A DNA stretch of 64,000 nucleotides from Gracilaria gracilis (Eukaryota; Rhodophyta; Florideophyceae; Gracilariales; Gracilariaceae). The DNA lies in NCBI GenBank assembly GCA_030374805.1, contig JARGSG010000251.1, forward strand, positions 124,001 to 188,000, given 5' to 3'. Positions 41,633 to 52,849 of this stretch are shown one piece after another. The stretch's first letter is position 1. Every line of letters begins with the position of its first letter. Below the pieces are notes generated by a model. That model worked only from the letters and a program-made list of their open reading frames with translations. It was not told the origin of the DNA and did no database searches. The position numbers and the translations under genes are program-made.

Positions 41633-41831
41633 AAGTCGTTGATAGCCCATTCGCTGCCTCTGCTCGTTTTCGTCGGCTCTTCGTGTGTGCGTTGCGCCAT
41701 CCGTAACTGTACGTGTCCAATTCCGCACCTCAATGTATAACTTTAAAACTATCGTCACTGTCGCCGTTGTTCTTGCGCCTGTGTCGCTTGTAATACGTTG
41801 CGGAAACACTCTACTTTTGTCATTCCATCCT

Positions 41832-44138
41832 CTATAATCTTTCAAAACAAACCTCAAGTTCACAAACGCTACACTTCTTTGACCACGTATCCCCTTCAAC
41901 GTGCACCCCTTCATCAAAAACGTGTTCGTGCTCCTTTCCTACCTTTAGTTTTTCAGCCGCAGCCTCATCACCGTCCTCGCAACGTTTGTTCATCGCCTGC
42001 AGTCTACTCGACCCTCCCTTTTCTCTCGCAGCCTTTTTCAAACCTTCCCTCTTTTGATCTGCTTCAAAAGTACTACTGCTCACTCCACCGTACTTCTTCC
42101 TCACTTTCTGGCCCATCTTCACAGCTCGCAGTAATTTTGCCCACTTTGCCAAAGCCTCTTCTTTCGCACGCTTTTCAGCTCTCTCATGTGCAACTCTCCC
42201 AATTTCTCGCGCGGCATCTCGAACCACATCAGCGTTTTCTGCAGCCACAACCACCCCCTCTATGCGTGGAATTGATCTCCCACCTCTAATATCAAACCCA
42301 GTCATCGCCGGTGCAAAGTCAACTTCCACTTTTCTTGCCGCCACTTTTGCGTACGGTACATTAACATGTTCCGCCCCGTCTGGCAAGTGATCAGGTGTCC
42401 ATAGATCAACGTTTCCGCGAACACCGCGAGGCACCTTTCCGTCCTTGCACGGAGCTATTTCCAGAGGTTTTGTCTGCCAGTCCCCAAACAAATGCACCTG
42501 CGTATCGGTGCCATTCTTTGACTTGACTGACTTCATTGCCTTGGAGTTTTGCTTCACCTCTCTCATCTCTCTGATCCAGCGATCCTTTGTATGCAACAGT
42601 TTAACATTTGCTCTCAAGAAAATGGGTTCCTCTTTGATGTAGCCAACAATAGGTTCCCTGGGCCATATAAGCTCATACCTTTTTACATGTCTCTCCAGAA
42701 TATATCTTGGGTGCTTTTGTACTGCTGTCATAGTCGTGGGGATCTTCTCTTCCGCAGAAATCGATTCAAACTCCTCTAGTTCACTTTGCAAAGCTTTGTC
42801 GCCTTCAACGTCAGAAGAAATACTCAAGTTCTTCAAAACGTTTTCGAACACTTTCCCTTTCGCTCTACAATCTTCAGCCTGCAACCAGTTGCGCACGTAG
42901 CGTCGGGAAACATCTGTGAGACGGCCATTTTCAACCGCAACAACATGAGAGTAGTACTGCTCCTTGACCCGACGAATGGGGTCGTTGGATTGCTGCTGCT
43001 TTTTGCGACGAGTGCTCTGTTGTCGACGGGTTCTGCGCCTGGGAGTGTTCTTCTCGATAGCGTCTGCACCCATGAGTTTGCTGTCGAAAATAGGTGCAGA
43101 AAGGAGCCCAACATCTATAACGTTTCGAGAATATCCCTGATTAACCTGCCCGCTGAAAACGTCACCAACAATCCACGCCGAATCTTCAGGTGACCAAACC
43201 TCAATCCATGCGTACAAAACAGATTCTGTAATATCGCTTGCTCGGGCATCAACGACTTGATGTCTAGCACTATATGGTTGCTCCTTCTTACTTTGCTTAA
43301 CACGAAATTCCACAGGTTGCAACGCCAACACAAGCCTACATCGAAGGTTTTGTGCTCTGACAAGAGCACATGCAAGAGATGCAATATCTATCAACTCTCC
43401 CTGGGCCTTCTGTGCACACGAAATGACTCGTTCCGACGCATTGCATGCTCTTGTAAACACACATTGTGATCGCAGGTCTCCTTGTTGAGTGACGAGGACA
43501 GACATTTGAAATGTGGAACGCATCCACAACATAAATCGTGCAAAGTTTTGTTTAAGGTCATCTGTGTGCAGAAACGTATCTTCGGGTAGAACGCTCAGGG
43601 CCACAGCACGGCAAAGGGAATGATTCGCAGCAGCATCTTGTCGCAACATGTGCGAAGCAAGCAAAACTAAATGCACAGTATGGATGCGAAGACGAGACCT
43701 TCTGAGCTTTGCGGCGAGCTTTCGCCGCATTTTACTCTTCTCTCGTTCTGAGAGTTTTTTCTTTTGTTCTTCAAGTCGCTGGCCTCCTTCCTTCGACTCA
43801 GGGACTCGGGCGTCACCTGTGCTCTTATCCGCATTGGCGTCCACTGAAGCCCCAACGGCATTCACAGTGCTCTGATCAACATGAACATGTTCCTCCCATT
43901 CATCGTTCGAATCATCATCATCTGAGCCCTCTGCATTTGTAATCAGAGATGTTTTCCGTCGTTTGTGATACGGCACTCGCGCCACATGTGTGTTTGAAGA
44001 CGAACCAGTGGCGTGTACCACAGGCGAGTATTGGGATGTTAGCGCACTCCCTTTTCGTTTACGAGCGGATGTGACGGCGCGACGGACGGCGTTCTGCGAG
44101 AAACCGTTCAGTGTTCTCTGCGGTTCAGAATCACTCAT
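41832..44138 (-). CDS. XPC/RAD4 DNA damage-recognition protein
   Basis: A 768-residue single-exon homologue of XPC/Rad4, which opens damaged DNA in global nucleotide excision repair. Residues 1-150 are disordered, acidic then basic. About 180-430 form the Rad4 transglutaminase-like domain (YAWIEVWSPEDSAWIVGDVF at about 309-328, YYSHVVAVENG, DVSRRYVRNW). The beta-hairpin domains follow: BHD1 at about 470-525 (HPRYILERHVKRYELIWP), BHD2 to about 580 and BHD3 to about 635 (GNVDLWTPDHLPDGAEHVNVP, FDIRGGRSIPRIEGVVV). The last 40 residues, with HEHVF and KKCSVCELEVCFERL, look like the tail of plant-type RAD4. The usual centrin-binding helix is expected but not certain. Nuclear. Confidence 0.93.
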   Translation of the reverse strand: MSDSEPQRTLNGFSQNAVRRAVTSARKRKGSALTSQYSPVVHATGSSSNTHVARVPYHKRRKTSLITNAEGSDDDDSNDEWEEHVHVDQSTVNAVGASVDANADKSTGDARVPESKEGGQRLEEQKKKLSEREKSKMRRKLAAKLRRSRLRIHTVHLVLLASHMLRQDAAANHSLCRAVALSVLPEDTFLHTDDLKQNFARFMLWMRSTFQMSVLVTQQGDLRSQCVFTRACNASERVISCAQKAQGELIDIASLACALVRAQNLRCRLVLALQPVEFRVKQSKKEQPYSARHQVVDARASDITESVLYAWIEVWSPEDSAWIVGDVFSGQVNQGYSRNVIDVGLLSAPIFDSKLMGADAIEKNTPRRRTRRQQSTRRKKQQQSNDPIRRVKEQYYSHVVAVENGRLTDVSRRYVRNWLQAEDCRAKGKVFENVLKNLSISSDVEGDKALQSELEEFESISAEEKIPTTMTAVQKHPRYILERHVKRYELIWPREPIVGYIKEEPIFLRANVKLLHTKDRWIREMREVKQNSKAMKSVKSKNGTDTQVHLFGDWQTKPLEIAPCKDGKVPRGVRGNVDLWTPDHLPDGAEHVNVPYAKVAARKVEVDFAPAMTGFDIRGGRSIPRIEGVVVAAENADVVRDAAREIGRVAHERAEKRAKEEALAKWAKLLRAVKMGQKVRKKYGGVSSSTFEADQKREGLKKAAREKGGSSRLQAMNKRCEDGDEAAAEKLKVGKEHEHVFDEGVHVEGDTWSKKCSVCELEVCFERL

Positions 44139-45805
44139 GTTGAGTGCCCGGCAGCGCTGACTGGATGTCTTAACACATGTCGTGGGGCGAAAGCGAACGC
44201 GTTGATATTGTGTGCATCAAGGAACAAGTCAAGTGGGTAGATTAACCTGCACAAGAGTCCCGTCATGCAGCAGTCGTTTATGTGTATGGAATGCATACTA
44301 TGGATGCACTTTTCGTCCTCAAAAAATGAGGTTCTGGTAGATACTAATTTTGTTTTTGACCTCACGGCACTCAAGCCCCGGCTGTGCAAGGCGCTCGTAG
44401 ATACATAGAGAACAAACGTTTCTAAGGAATGTTCATGTTGCAACTCTAGCTAGAACACTGCTACATGCGGTTTCTGTTTACGAAATAAGCAGACTGCTAA
44501 GCAACAAGCAGACACTGCTTGTTATTTTCACAACGATTTAAGCCTGGCCTGCTCAGGCCTGGTGTGGGGTGCAGAGCTAGACAACAGACTACCTGTTTTT
44601 TGCAGGATAAAGGTGTTCACTGAACACTGTTCAGGCTTGCATCAGCAATTGAAGAGACGAATGTTTAAGAGAAAACATCGGTTCAGTACCAAAGGTTTCA
44701 AAGAAAATGTAGATACATTTTGCCTCTTTCCACAGAGGAGCTCAATAAAAGAACTCAGATCGATGCATTTTGCTTGTCCAAAAGGAAATTTTCCAGTCCC
44801 CTGGAGTTCTAGTAGAGCCTGCTGTGCTGAACAGAACTAGAGCGTCATGATATGTTTCAGTTCTTGCTCCGTGAATTGATTTTCATATTCCGAACGTTTC
44901 GACGCCGCTGCGAATTGAACGTATGACGGCACCACCGATTGCTTTTACCCTGCATATTGAAGAAGAGGAGGTTAACATTGATCAGTTGTTGGGAATCCCT
45001 GGTTTGCTCGAGTTTGTAAACAAACATCGAGATTTGCTGGAGTGCACTCGCAAGGAATTTTTCTACAGAGAGCTTGTGAGCAAGTATGAAAAACATCATA
45101 GCACTCCGGCGCTCTGCCGGTGCTCTGTACCGGATCACAACTCTTTTACAACAAGTTTATTACTGTACTTCACTTTTCTTCTCCAGTGGGGTGGTGAGGG
45201 AATGATGTTCACGTAAAGGAAGATGATGATGGCCACCATGGATAAACCACTATCCATAGGGCACAGATACTTTTGTGTTGGCTCTGTCGAGCAGAATGTC
45301 AGCTCCAAAGTCTACCAAAAGGAAATGGCTGCTGGAGTTTGGACGTTTTCTCAAACAGTTTTGTAGGAAGAGAAGATTGGCATGTCGTTTCGGAGCGGCA
45401 AGCGTCGCATTCAGATTCGGATATTTTCATGGGCTTGTCTGACACGCCTCCACGTGGAGATCAAGGCGCGCCGCGTCCTGGACGCTGCGTCCAGGACGCG
45501 GCGCGCCTTGATCGTCCGGGACGCGGCGTCCACCTAACGAAGCGATCTGGTTTCCTCCGCGGTGCGTTTCGGACTGCGTCACAACGTGCACGTCCTCCCA
45601 CGCGCGCTTTTGTCTCTCATCACAGCGCCGTTGTCGACAAGTTCATCTTCTCTCAACCCCTATTCATTCATGGTTCTTCTTCCTCGCCCGTAGTTTCCCT
45701 GCTTTTGAGACCGCTGCATTTTCACGCAACGCTTGTTGCGTGCTACGCGGTCGTTGGTGATTTGGCTACCACTTCGAATACTCGGCTCCGCCATAGCCGT
45801 CTGCC
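44139..45805. other. Intergenic with a perfect palindrome and a small ORF
   Basis: About 1.7 kb between the divergent XPC and carrier genes. It contains a 97-codon plus ORF from ATG 44923 (acidic start, FTLHIEEEEVNIDQLLG) with no recognisable domain, and the 55-base perfect palindrome at 45459-45513. The last 150 bases are GC-richer and probably form the carrier leader. Confidence 0.55.
45459..45513. repeat. Perfect palindrome, 27-bp arms, 1-base centre
   Basis: Bases 45459-45485 (beginning GATCAAGGCGCGCCGCG) are followed by a single T (45486) and then by their exact reverse complement at 45487-45513. The arms are very GC-rich with embedded GGCGCGCC. No spacer or loop exists beyond the centre base. 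Further partial copies of the same words (GGACGCGGCGTCC) follow to about 45532. Confidence 0.95.
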
Positions 45806-46861
45806 ATGTCGAGCATGTTACGCGCCGTTGACTTTGGTGTCGCAAGCGTTAATGTTCCGAACGTTCGTTTCAGCAAGAGACCCGCTACTAAACTTCGCCA
45901 TGAGTCGCCACCGATACGTGTATCTGCGTCAAGCACCACCAAGTCACTATCCATTCCCGAAAATCTCGCGTGCGGCGCGATAGGGCGTACGGCCCAGATC
46001 ATTTCTACTTTTCCTATCGATACCATCAAGATCAGGGTTCAAGTCTCAGGCATATCGGTCTCGTCATCGTCGGTTGCAGTCTCACCCATTTCACGTATTA
46101 CATCTGCAATCACTCGAGGTCATTTATACCGCGGTGCCGCAGTATCGCTCATGGGACAGGTTCCTTATGGAATGCTCACGTTCGGTATCTATGAAAGCTT
46201 GAAGACCTTCGTTGCGCAGTCAGAATTGCATACTCTGCCAGAATGGATGAAGACAGCATTGTGCGCAACTATTGGCGATGCTATTGGTTCATTGTGGCTC
46301 ACTCCTTCAGAGGTTGTCAAATCGAAGACACAGGCCGGTGTGTTTGCATCGCCAACGCAGGCAATCTCCCACATTTCCAAACAGGGGCCATTGGCGTTCT
46401 ACCAAGGCTACTCTGCAGCGATCGCAAGAGACATTCCGTTTCGCATTATTCAACTCTTAATGTTCGAGCGTTCTCGAGCCTGGTACATGAAGCGAACAAA
46501 CAAGACCGTTGACCAAATCAGTCCCATTGAAAACCTTTTGATTGGCGCGTTTGCGGGAACTATCACTGGCGCCTCAACATGTCCGCTCGATGTGATTCGC
46601 ACAAGAATGATGTCACAACCGAAGGGGACTTATAAAAATGTTATTGACTGCGTGGCCAAACTGCTGGCGAAGGATGGACCGGGTGCTCTCATCAGAGGTA
46701 TAATTCCGAGATGTTTTGTCATTGGCCCTTCTAGTGCAATTTTCTTTTTCACGTTTGAAGCGGCAAAAGCGTTTTTCCGAGCTAGAAAAGCTTCTCCTGC
46801 GCTGCGGCGCGCGTCCAATTCGGGCATCTGCTCGAGACGACCACAAGTCTCACTGTGTTAA
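45806..46861 (+). CDS. Mitochondrial-carrier-family protein, probably an S-adenosylmethionine carrier of plastid or mitochondria
   Basis: A 351-residue carrier with three repeats of two helices. Each repeat shows a signature: PIDTIKIRVQ (70-79), PSEVVKSKTQ (about 166-175) and PLDVIRTRMM (about 265-274). The first repeat (ACGAIGRTAQIISTFPIDTIKIRVQ) and the GAAVSLMGQVPYGMLTFGIYE stretch favour the S-adenosylmethionine carrier (SAMC) group, though other substrates remain possible. Residues 1-50 are basic and Ser-rich, a presequence absent from most mitochondrial carriers but found in plastid SAMCs. Import of S-adenosylmethionine would serve enzymes such as the SET methyltransferase at 23228, an inference from function only. 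Confidence 0.75.
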   Translation: MSSMLRAVDFGVASVNVPNVRFSKRPATKLRHESPPIRVSASSTTKSLSIPENLACGAIGRTAQIISTFPIDTIKIRVQVSGISVSSSSVAVSPISRITSAITRGHLYRGAAVSLMGQVPYGMLTFGIYESLKTFVAQSELHTLPEWMKTALCATIGDAIGSLWLTPSEVVKSKTQAGVFASPTQAISHISKQGPLAFYQGYSAAIARDIPFRIIQLLMFERSRAWYMKRTNKTVDQISPIENLLIGAFAGTITGASTCPLDVIRTRMMSQPKGTYKNVIDCVAKLLAKDGPGALIRGIIPRCFVIGPSSAIFFFTFEAAKAFFRARKASPALRRASNSGICSRRPQVSLC

Positions 46862-48265
46862 TAAGGCACACGCCGCAAGAGCGAAAGGGAGCTGGATGTT
46901 CAAGCTGAAATGCGTGTATGGAAACGGTTGTGACTGCAGTTTGTTTTTCGGGGGGAATATGATTTCCATCTTGAACGTGTACACATAGGGTGTGACAAGG
47001 TGAATCAAGGCGTTATCCTTGGGTATATATGCGTCGTTAGCGTTACCCCTAACGTGGAGGGGATTTATTTGTGGATGCAGGCTGATTGTTGTGGCGGGAA
47101 TTCATGTGGGCGGCTTTGTGGATGTGTTTGTGCTTTTTTGTTTCGGTGCTTGTCTAAGCGAATTTGCAGAGCTTAGCGCGCGCGTGAAGCAGTTGAAGCA
47201 ACCGTTTTGGATGGTGTTTGTGTGCGAGCGTTACCAGTATGTAGAAGAATAATAATGACACAGGGACGACAACGTATAATCTCGATCTCGCTGGCTATGG
47301 TACTGGCGTATAGGAGGAATACTATTGCGCTTAAGTTAGGGAAAGAGAGAATGTACATGTGCACGTTGTTCAGCCAACGATTGGAACGATGATGAGTGTG
47401 CAGAGGCCAGGGCCGGGAGTTAGATTGATTGCTTGCGTGCTATTGAGTGAATGGTATTGACACGTTGTTGTGTGATAGGCGTTTCCGTGGTGTGTATTAG
47501 GCGGGACGTTGGGCGCACGTTTATGTGGCGGTTAGACACGCACGGCGACCTTACACAAAGTGCATGATATATCACAGCATATCAGTTTTCAAGCAAGAAG
47601 GATGAATGAGCAAAGGACACGCAGAAAAGGGTACTTTTTGGGTGGTGTTCAGGGAATGTATGCTGAGTGTGTTGATGGGGAGGGTGTTCGTCTGGCATAT
47701 GGTGGCTGAAAAAGGTGCGGTGATATGCGGCGCGGCTGTATCTGCGCTCGCAAAGTCAGTTGGTTGAACAGGGGGGATTCAGGGAGGTTTTTTGGGTGAC
47801 ATGGTGGCGTTGTAACGGCGCGGCGCGTGCACAGCAAGCGAGGGTGTGAGGAGATGGGTTGCAAGCACGGTGAGAACGGTCGGTGTCATGAGCTCATTCC
47901 AATTGCTGTGTTTAAAGACGTTGGACCTTGACAGACATGGAGCTGTGTGGTGTTTGTTTTGACTGCGGTTTGATGAGCACGCAATTTGCTGCAAATGCGC
48001 TGATAGCGGCGGGTGAAGAACACGGTTGACGGGTTGTGGTGCAAGACTGCGCTTAGCACAATAGGGTGATGAGACGTTTTCTTTTTGTTCAAGTGTTTGG
48101 GAGAGTACGGTTGTGATCTTGCTTTCAAGGAGCTTGACATCTCTTGCAAGACGACGGGAGGGCGATGGAAGGGGTGGCGGTGAGGGTGCCACGACAGCAA
48201 AGAAAATGAAATGTTGAGTGGCGGGGCGGGCGGGCGGCGGTAAGTGGGACAAGCGCCATGTCGCA

Positions 48266-48287
48266 GGGGGGGGGGGGGGGGGGGGGG
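48266..48287. repeat. Run of 22 G
   Basis: A homopolymer of 22 G on the plus strand; the true length may differ because long homopolymers are hard to sequence. It faces the 22-base C run at 48939-48960. Confidence 0.85.
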
Positions 48288-48938
48288 CGGACAGGCGAAC
48301 AATCAGAAAAGCTAACTAACGGCGTATGTACAGTAATATTGTATATGCGCAGTGTGAATTGATGAGCAGCCACAAAGAGTGAATGGTACGTGTGCGCGCG
48401 TTGTGTTTGGTATATATATATAACGCAGCCGATACGATTTCAAGGCGGTGCGCCCCAAAGGCGGCGCCCGTGATCATATCGAATGATCGCTTTTGAGCGC
48501 GCGCGCGCGCGCGCGCACAAGTTGAATTAATTGGATTTGTACGTGTCCCACAGCGACATTACATACAGGTACATGATGATGCAAACGCGCGCGTGATTGG
48601 CGCGTCGCCCGCCGCCGCCGCTTGCAGCGGTGGCGGTGGCGGCGGCGGCGGCGGCGGCGGTGCCGGTGGCGGGGACGGCGGCGGCGGGGACGGCGGCACA
48701 CGCTTTATCCGCGTAGATATGTAAAGTTTTATCTACACGGTAGATAGCCGCCAACGCCACGCCCAACTGCGCCCCGTTTTTTATTCGGTTAACAAGCGCG
48801 CGAGTGCCTAAAACGCTTTAAAACATACGCGGCTAACGTTTTTCTCGTTTTCACGCAGCGCTGTCCGGTGGAACTGTTTGATTGCCAATGGAATCACACT
48901 TTTAACATCATGTTCCGCCGCGTCCCGTCCCGTCCCGT

Positions 48939-48960
48939 CCCCCCCCCCCCCCCCCCCCCC
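48939..48960. repeat. Run of 22 C
   Basis: A homopolymer of 22 C on the plus strand, followed closely by CCG and CG repeats (48980-49060). Preceding bases are CCCGT repeats (48921-48938). Confidence 0.85.
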
Positions 48961-50747
48961 TCCGCAACGCGCCGCTGTCATTGCCACCGCCGCCGCCGCC
49001 GCGCCGCCGCCGCCGCCGCCGCGGTCGGTGGGCGGGATGGCGCGCGCGCGCGCGCGCGGACGCGGCATGGGAGCACACACTGCTACGGATCGGCGCACAC
49101 AATACAGCTGATAACAGGTAACCAAAGGTACATGCGCTTGATGAGCGCTCAGCAACGTCATCAAAGCAAGGCGCGCTTCGAGAGCGCGCCGCAGCACGCG
49201 CTGTAACGAATGATGCACCAGTCAACAAGCCGTTGGCAGCGCGCTTGGTATGTAGCGTGCCAACGCGCGCAGCCGCTTTAAAAGTGACAGTTTTATAATG
49301 CTTATCAACTCGATGTTTGAACCGATGATAGCGCGTGGATGTTTGATTCGTCGCGCGCTCTCGAGTCATACCCCGCCGCCGCCGCCCGCCTGTGTGGAAT
49401 CACAATTGCGCCGCAGCTCGCACACACACACGCCCACACGCAGTCACTCACACACGCACACACACGCACGCACGCACGCACGCGCGCTGAACAGCCGTTT
49501 GACGACACGGCTGCGCGCGCGGCACAAACTTATATAAATGCGCGCACAACCAACCCAACCACACACACCCACACACATGCACACAAACACACAGCACAAA
49601 ACTGTTGTGCAAACTCGGACATGCGCTCATTGTACCGAAGACGGAGCGGCCGCATGACGCAGCGTTTCGCGAAGCTGCCGCCGTCGCTGCGGCGGAGCCG
49701 CAGCGGTCTCGGCGGCGGGAGCGCGGGTTCAGCCACTGCCTCGTCCCGACCGCAACCGCAACCCGACCCACCCGTACGCCCAACCGGTGATCATGATCTG
49801 CAGCTCGGCGGTCGCGCTTGTCGCACGTACAACGCGGCAGCGTGGGCCTCGCCAATGAGTGATTCTGAGGCGCGCTGCAGTCGCCGCGTCAGCAACAAAT
49901 CAGTTTGCCGCCACCCAACGCGCAACGGCGGCAGCGGCACGGCGGCGGCGGGTGGCAGTGGCGCAAACCGGTTACGTGCATGCATTCGCGGTGGAATGAG
50001 CTGCGTGTCGGAGCAGCTTCTCGGACGGTCGTAGCGACCATGAACACACAGCCTGCGAAGTTTGGCACACAGCCGGGTCACAGCGGCAACGGCACCCGCC
50101 CCACCCCGACCGGCCCCGACCCACCCCGCCCAACCCGGCCAGCGGCAGTTTTGTGTACGGGGGGGGACGGGGACGGCGGCTGGGTTGGCCTGGCAGGGTC
50201 ACCTGGTTCTTGGCGGGCGCTGCGTGCCAGTGTGAGGCGAGGCGGTCGCTGCGGTTGATCGCCCGAAGTTGAAAAAGCGCGCGGCGACAGGCAGCCACGT
50301 GCGGCACGCGCTGCGCAAGGCCAAAACAGCACGCAACGGTGATTTGGCGCGCGCTGCCGTTCGACGCGCGCGCAAGTTGGCGCACGCCGCCGCAGCGCCC
50401 GCCGCACCTTGGCAACACGTGCTTCTCCGTGTACGGCAGCTGTAATTGTAATAAACGCTCTCGCGCGCACGTAGACGCGCCACACGGTTGGCGTTGATCT
50501 TCATGGCCGCTGTGCCGCGATTGGTTGGCGTTTGCGTGTTGGGTTTGAGTGCTTGCGCAACAAAGCGATCGATTGGGTTCGCCCGTGTTGGGTCTGCGTG
50601 TTGGCGTCTGCCGCCGCCGTTGCCGCCGTTTGGCAGTTGGGTTTGGTGTTGCCGTCTGCGACTGTTGCGCGTTTGGCCGTTGGGTTTGGTGTTGGGTTGG
50701 CACTGCCCATACGGTCGTTGGGCCACGGCTTTGGCCGCTGGCGCAGG

Positions 50748-50866
50748 TTAGCGCGCGCTCAGCGCAATGCCGCCCACCACGCCGCACAGCGTGGCGCCCA
50801 CTAATAGCAGCAGCAACACGCCGCCCCACCACACGCCGTACCGTGTGAACTGCGCGCCGGCGGCGG

Positions 50867-50901
<35 letters not shown>

Positions 50902-51725
50902 GCGCGGTGGTGGTTGCGGTGCTCGTGAGGCGGCGCGAGGCGCGGCGGCGTGGCACGCTGCCGCGTCACAACGGGTGCGCCACTCATACACAGCCGCATG
51001 ACGCGCGTCACGCAAGACGTAAGCAGCGCGTGTGGCTGCGTGCCACATTCCAGCGCCGCGTGCTTCACGTACGACGCGCGGTCGTGCACGCCTGCACTTC
51101 GTAGCGCGCGCACGCAGCGTGTGATGGTGCTTAGCGCGCACTCTCTCTTGGCCACGTCGTCGTCGTCGTCGTCCTCGTAGCGTTCGCACACGCACGCCTG
51201 CAGCTGCAGCGTAGACTGCGCGCTCTTCGCGCAGCGGCGCACCGTCTCGCCGTCCGGCAGCTGCTGCGCCTGCGGCGCGCCGCGTAGCGGCCACAGTAGC
51301 TGCTGCATGTGCATGTGCATCTTGGCGGCCGCTTGCACGCTGTCGCCTTGCAAGCCGCCGTCGCCGTCGCTGTCGCCGTCGCCGTGGCTGTTGTCCACGG
51401 CAAGCAGCACATGCACGCTGCCGTCGCGCTGCGGTTCAGTGCCAATGGGTTGCGCATGCACGGCTACGGGCAATGCTACTGTATGAACGGCGCGCGTATG
51501 CAGCGCACCCGCGCGCGCACTCAGCTCCAGTCGCAGGTGGCGGCGCGCCACCACGGCCAGCCGCAGCCGTCGGTGGCCGGTGGGCAGCCGCACGCGCGCC
51601 ACCAGCGTGCTTCCATTGCTGCTGGTGGAGAAGCTCACATCCGGCCCGGTCCAGTCGCCCAGCACTCCGTGCGAAGCACGATCCAAACTGCTGGAACGCG
51701 TCGGACAGCAGCGCGTCCAACCCAT
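50748..51725 (-). CDS. Candidate single-pass membrane protein with aspartate runs
   Basis: A 325-residue frame from ATG 51725. It has a Ser/Thr/Gly start (HGVLGDWTGPDVSFSTSSNG), then regularly spaced valine/leucine (TLVARVRLPTGHRRLRLAVV), a cysteine-bearing middle (ALSTITRCVRALRSAGV), two runs of six or seven Asp, and a clear C-terminal membrane helix (WWGGVLLLLLVGATLCGVVG). The helix and balanced middle are unlike the low-complexity ORFs around it. No family is recognised and there is no signal peptide at this start. The frame is closed upstream by a stop, so a 5' exon would be needed for a longer protein. Given the GC-rich setting, a chance ORF cannot be excluded. Confidence 0.4.
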
Positions 51726-52809
51726 CCCGCCAGCAGCAACCACACTTCCGCTCGCCGAGCGATTCCATCGGCAACAGCTTCACGCCGGTAGCCAGCCCCA
51801 ACCCACACCCCACCCACGCCCAACCCTCACCCAACCCAGCACCCACCCACACCCACACAGACGGCGGCCATGCGTTTGAAGCTGAAGCAGCTGCCGAAGC
51901 GGCCGCGCCGCGCGGCGGGTAGCGGCCGCGCACAGCGAGCCGCGGCCCCGGCTGGGGCAGGCGCGGCGGCGCCGGCCTAGGCGGCCCATGTCTGCCGAGC
52001 GGAGCAGTTGGGCGGCGCTGCAGCCCGACCCGCCGTAGCAGCCCGACGGCGAAGACCTCGAGCGCTTTGGAAAGCACTACGGTGCCGCCAAGTTGATTGC
52101 TCACGACTGCCAGCGCGCCACGTTTCGACACGTCGCGCTGTAAGTGGGGCCCCCCCCCCCCCCAACCAACCCAACCAACGCGCAACGCGAACCCAACCAA
52201 GGTTGCAACGCAACCCAACGCACGCAACGTGGTGACAGCAGCCACGGGGTGGACGAGGAGCGTGTTTGAATTGCCCGGGCGCGGGGCGGAGGCGGCGTCG
52301 CTGCGGCATTATGCGGGCGCGGGTGCTGCGGGCTGCTGCGCGGCGCCGAGCCTGCTGAGCGGCGGCAAAAACCGCAGGGCCTGCGTCTTTACAGCGGCGC
52401 TGCCGCCAAAGGTCGAGGCGCGAGGAGGCCTACGTGCGCGGCGCGTGCAGGAGCGCGCGTGGTGCCCGCTACGCTGCTGACCGACCCGGCCGAGCTGGTG
52501 CGCCTGCGCGTCGCCGCCGTGCCCGCAGCCCTACCGCCCGCGCTTTTACCGTCCGCGCGCCCGTGCCACTGGCTCCGCCCGCGCCGCCGCCTTTCCAAGT
52601 CAGATCGTCAGCCCGCCGTGCGTGGGGTCGGGGTCGGTCTCGGGGCTGGGTTGTTTTTTTGTTGCACGACCAGCCCAACCAACCGTGTCAACCAACCCAA
52701 CCAACCCAACCAACCCAACCACCCAACCACACACACACACACACACACACCCACACACACACACAGTGCACACACACACACACTCACACGCTCACCCTCA
52801 CACACACGG

Positions 52810-52849
<40 letters not shown>

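Larger units (their letters stand above)
46862..50747. other. GC-rich, gene-poor simple-repeat region (left part)
   Basis: About 3.9 kb with no gene I can defend. It contains 22-base G (48266-48287) and C (48939-48960) runs, alternating GC tracts (48498-48516 and about 49040-49057), CGG/CCG repeats (48605-48700, 48980-49021), scattered CA repeats (49420-49600), and near 50627-50700 a 43-base near-duplication with GTTGGGTTTGGTGTTG twice. The long ORFs here are low in complexity on both strands. Confidence 0.7.

Noticed and set aside
45459-45513. Palindrome as microRNA precursor
   Set aside because: A one-base centre leaves no loop for processing; the same holds for 62449-62503.
49972-51294. 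440-codon minus-strand ORF in the GC-rich block
   Set aside because: Arg/Ala-rich low-complexity translation overlapping the better candidate at 50748-51725; no domain.
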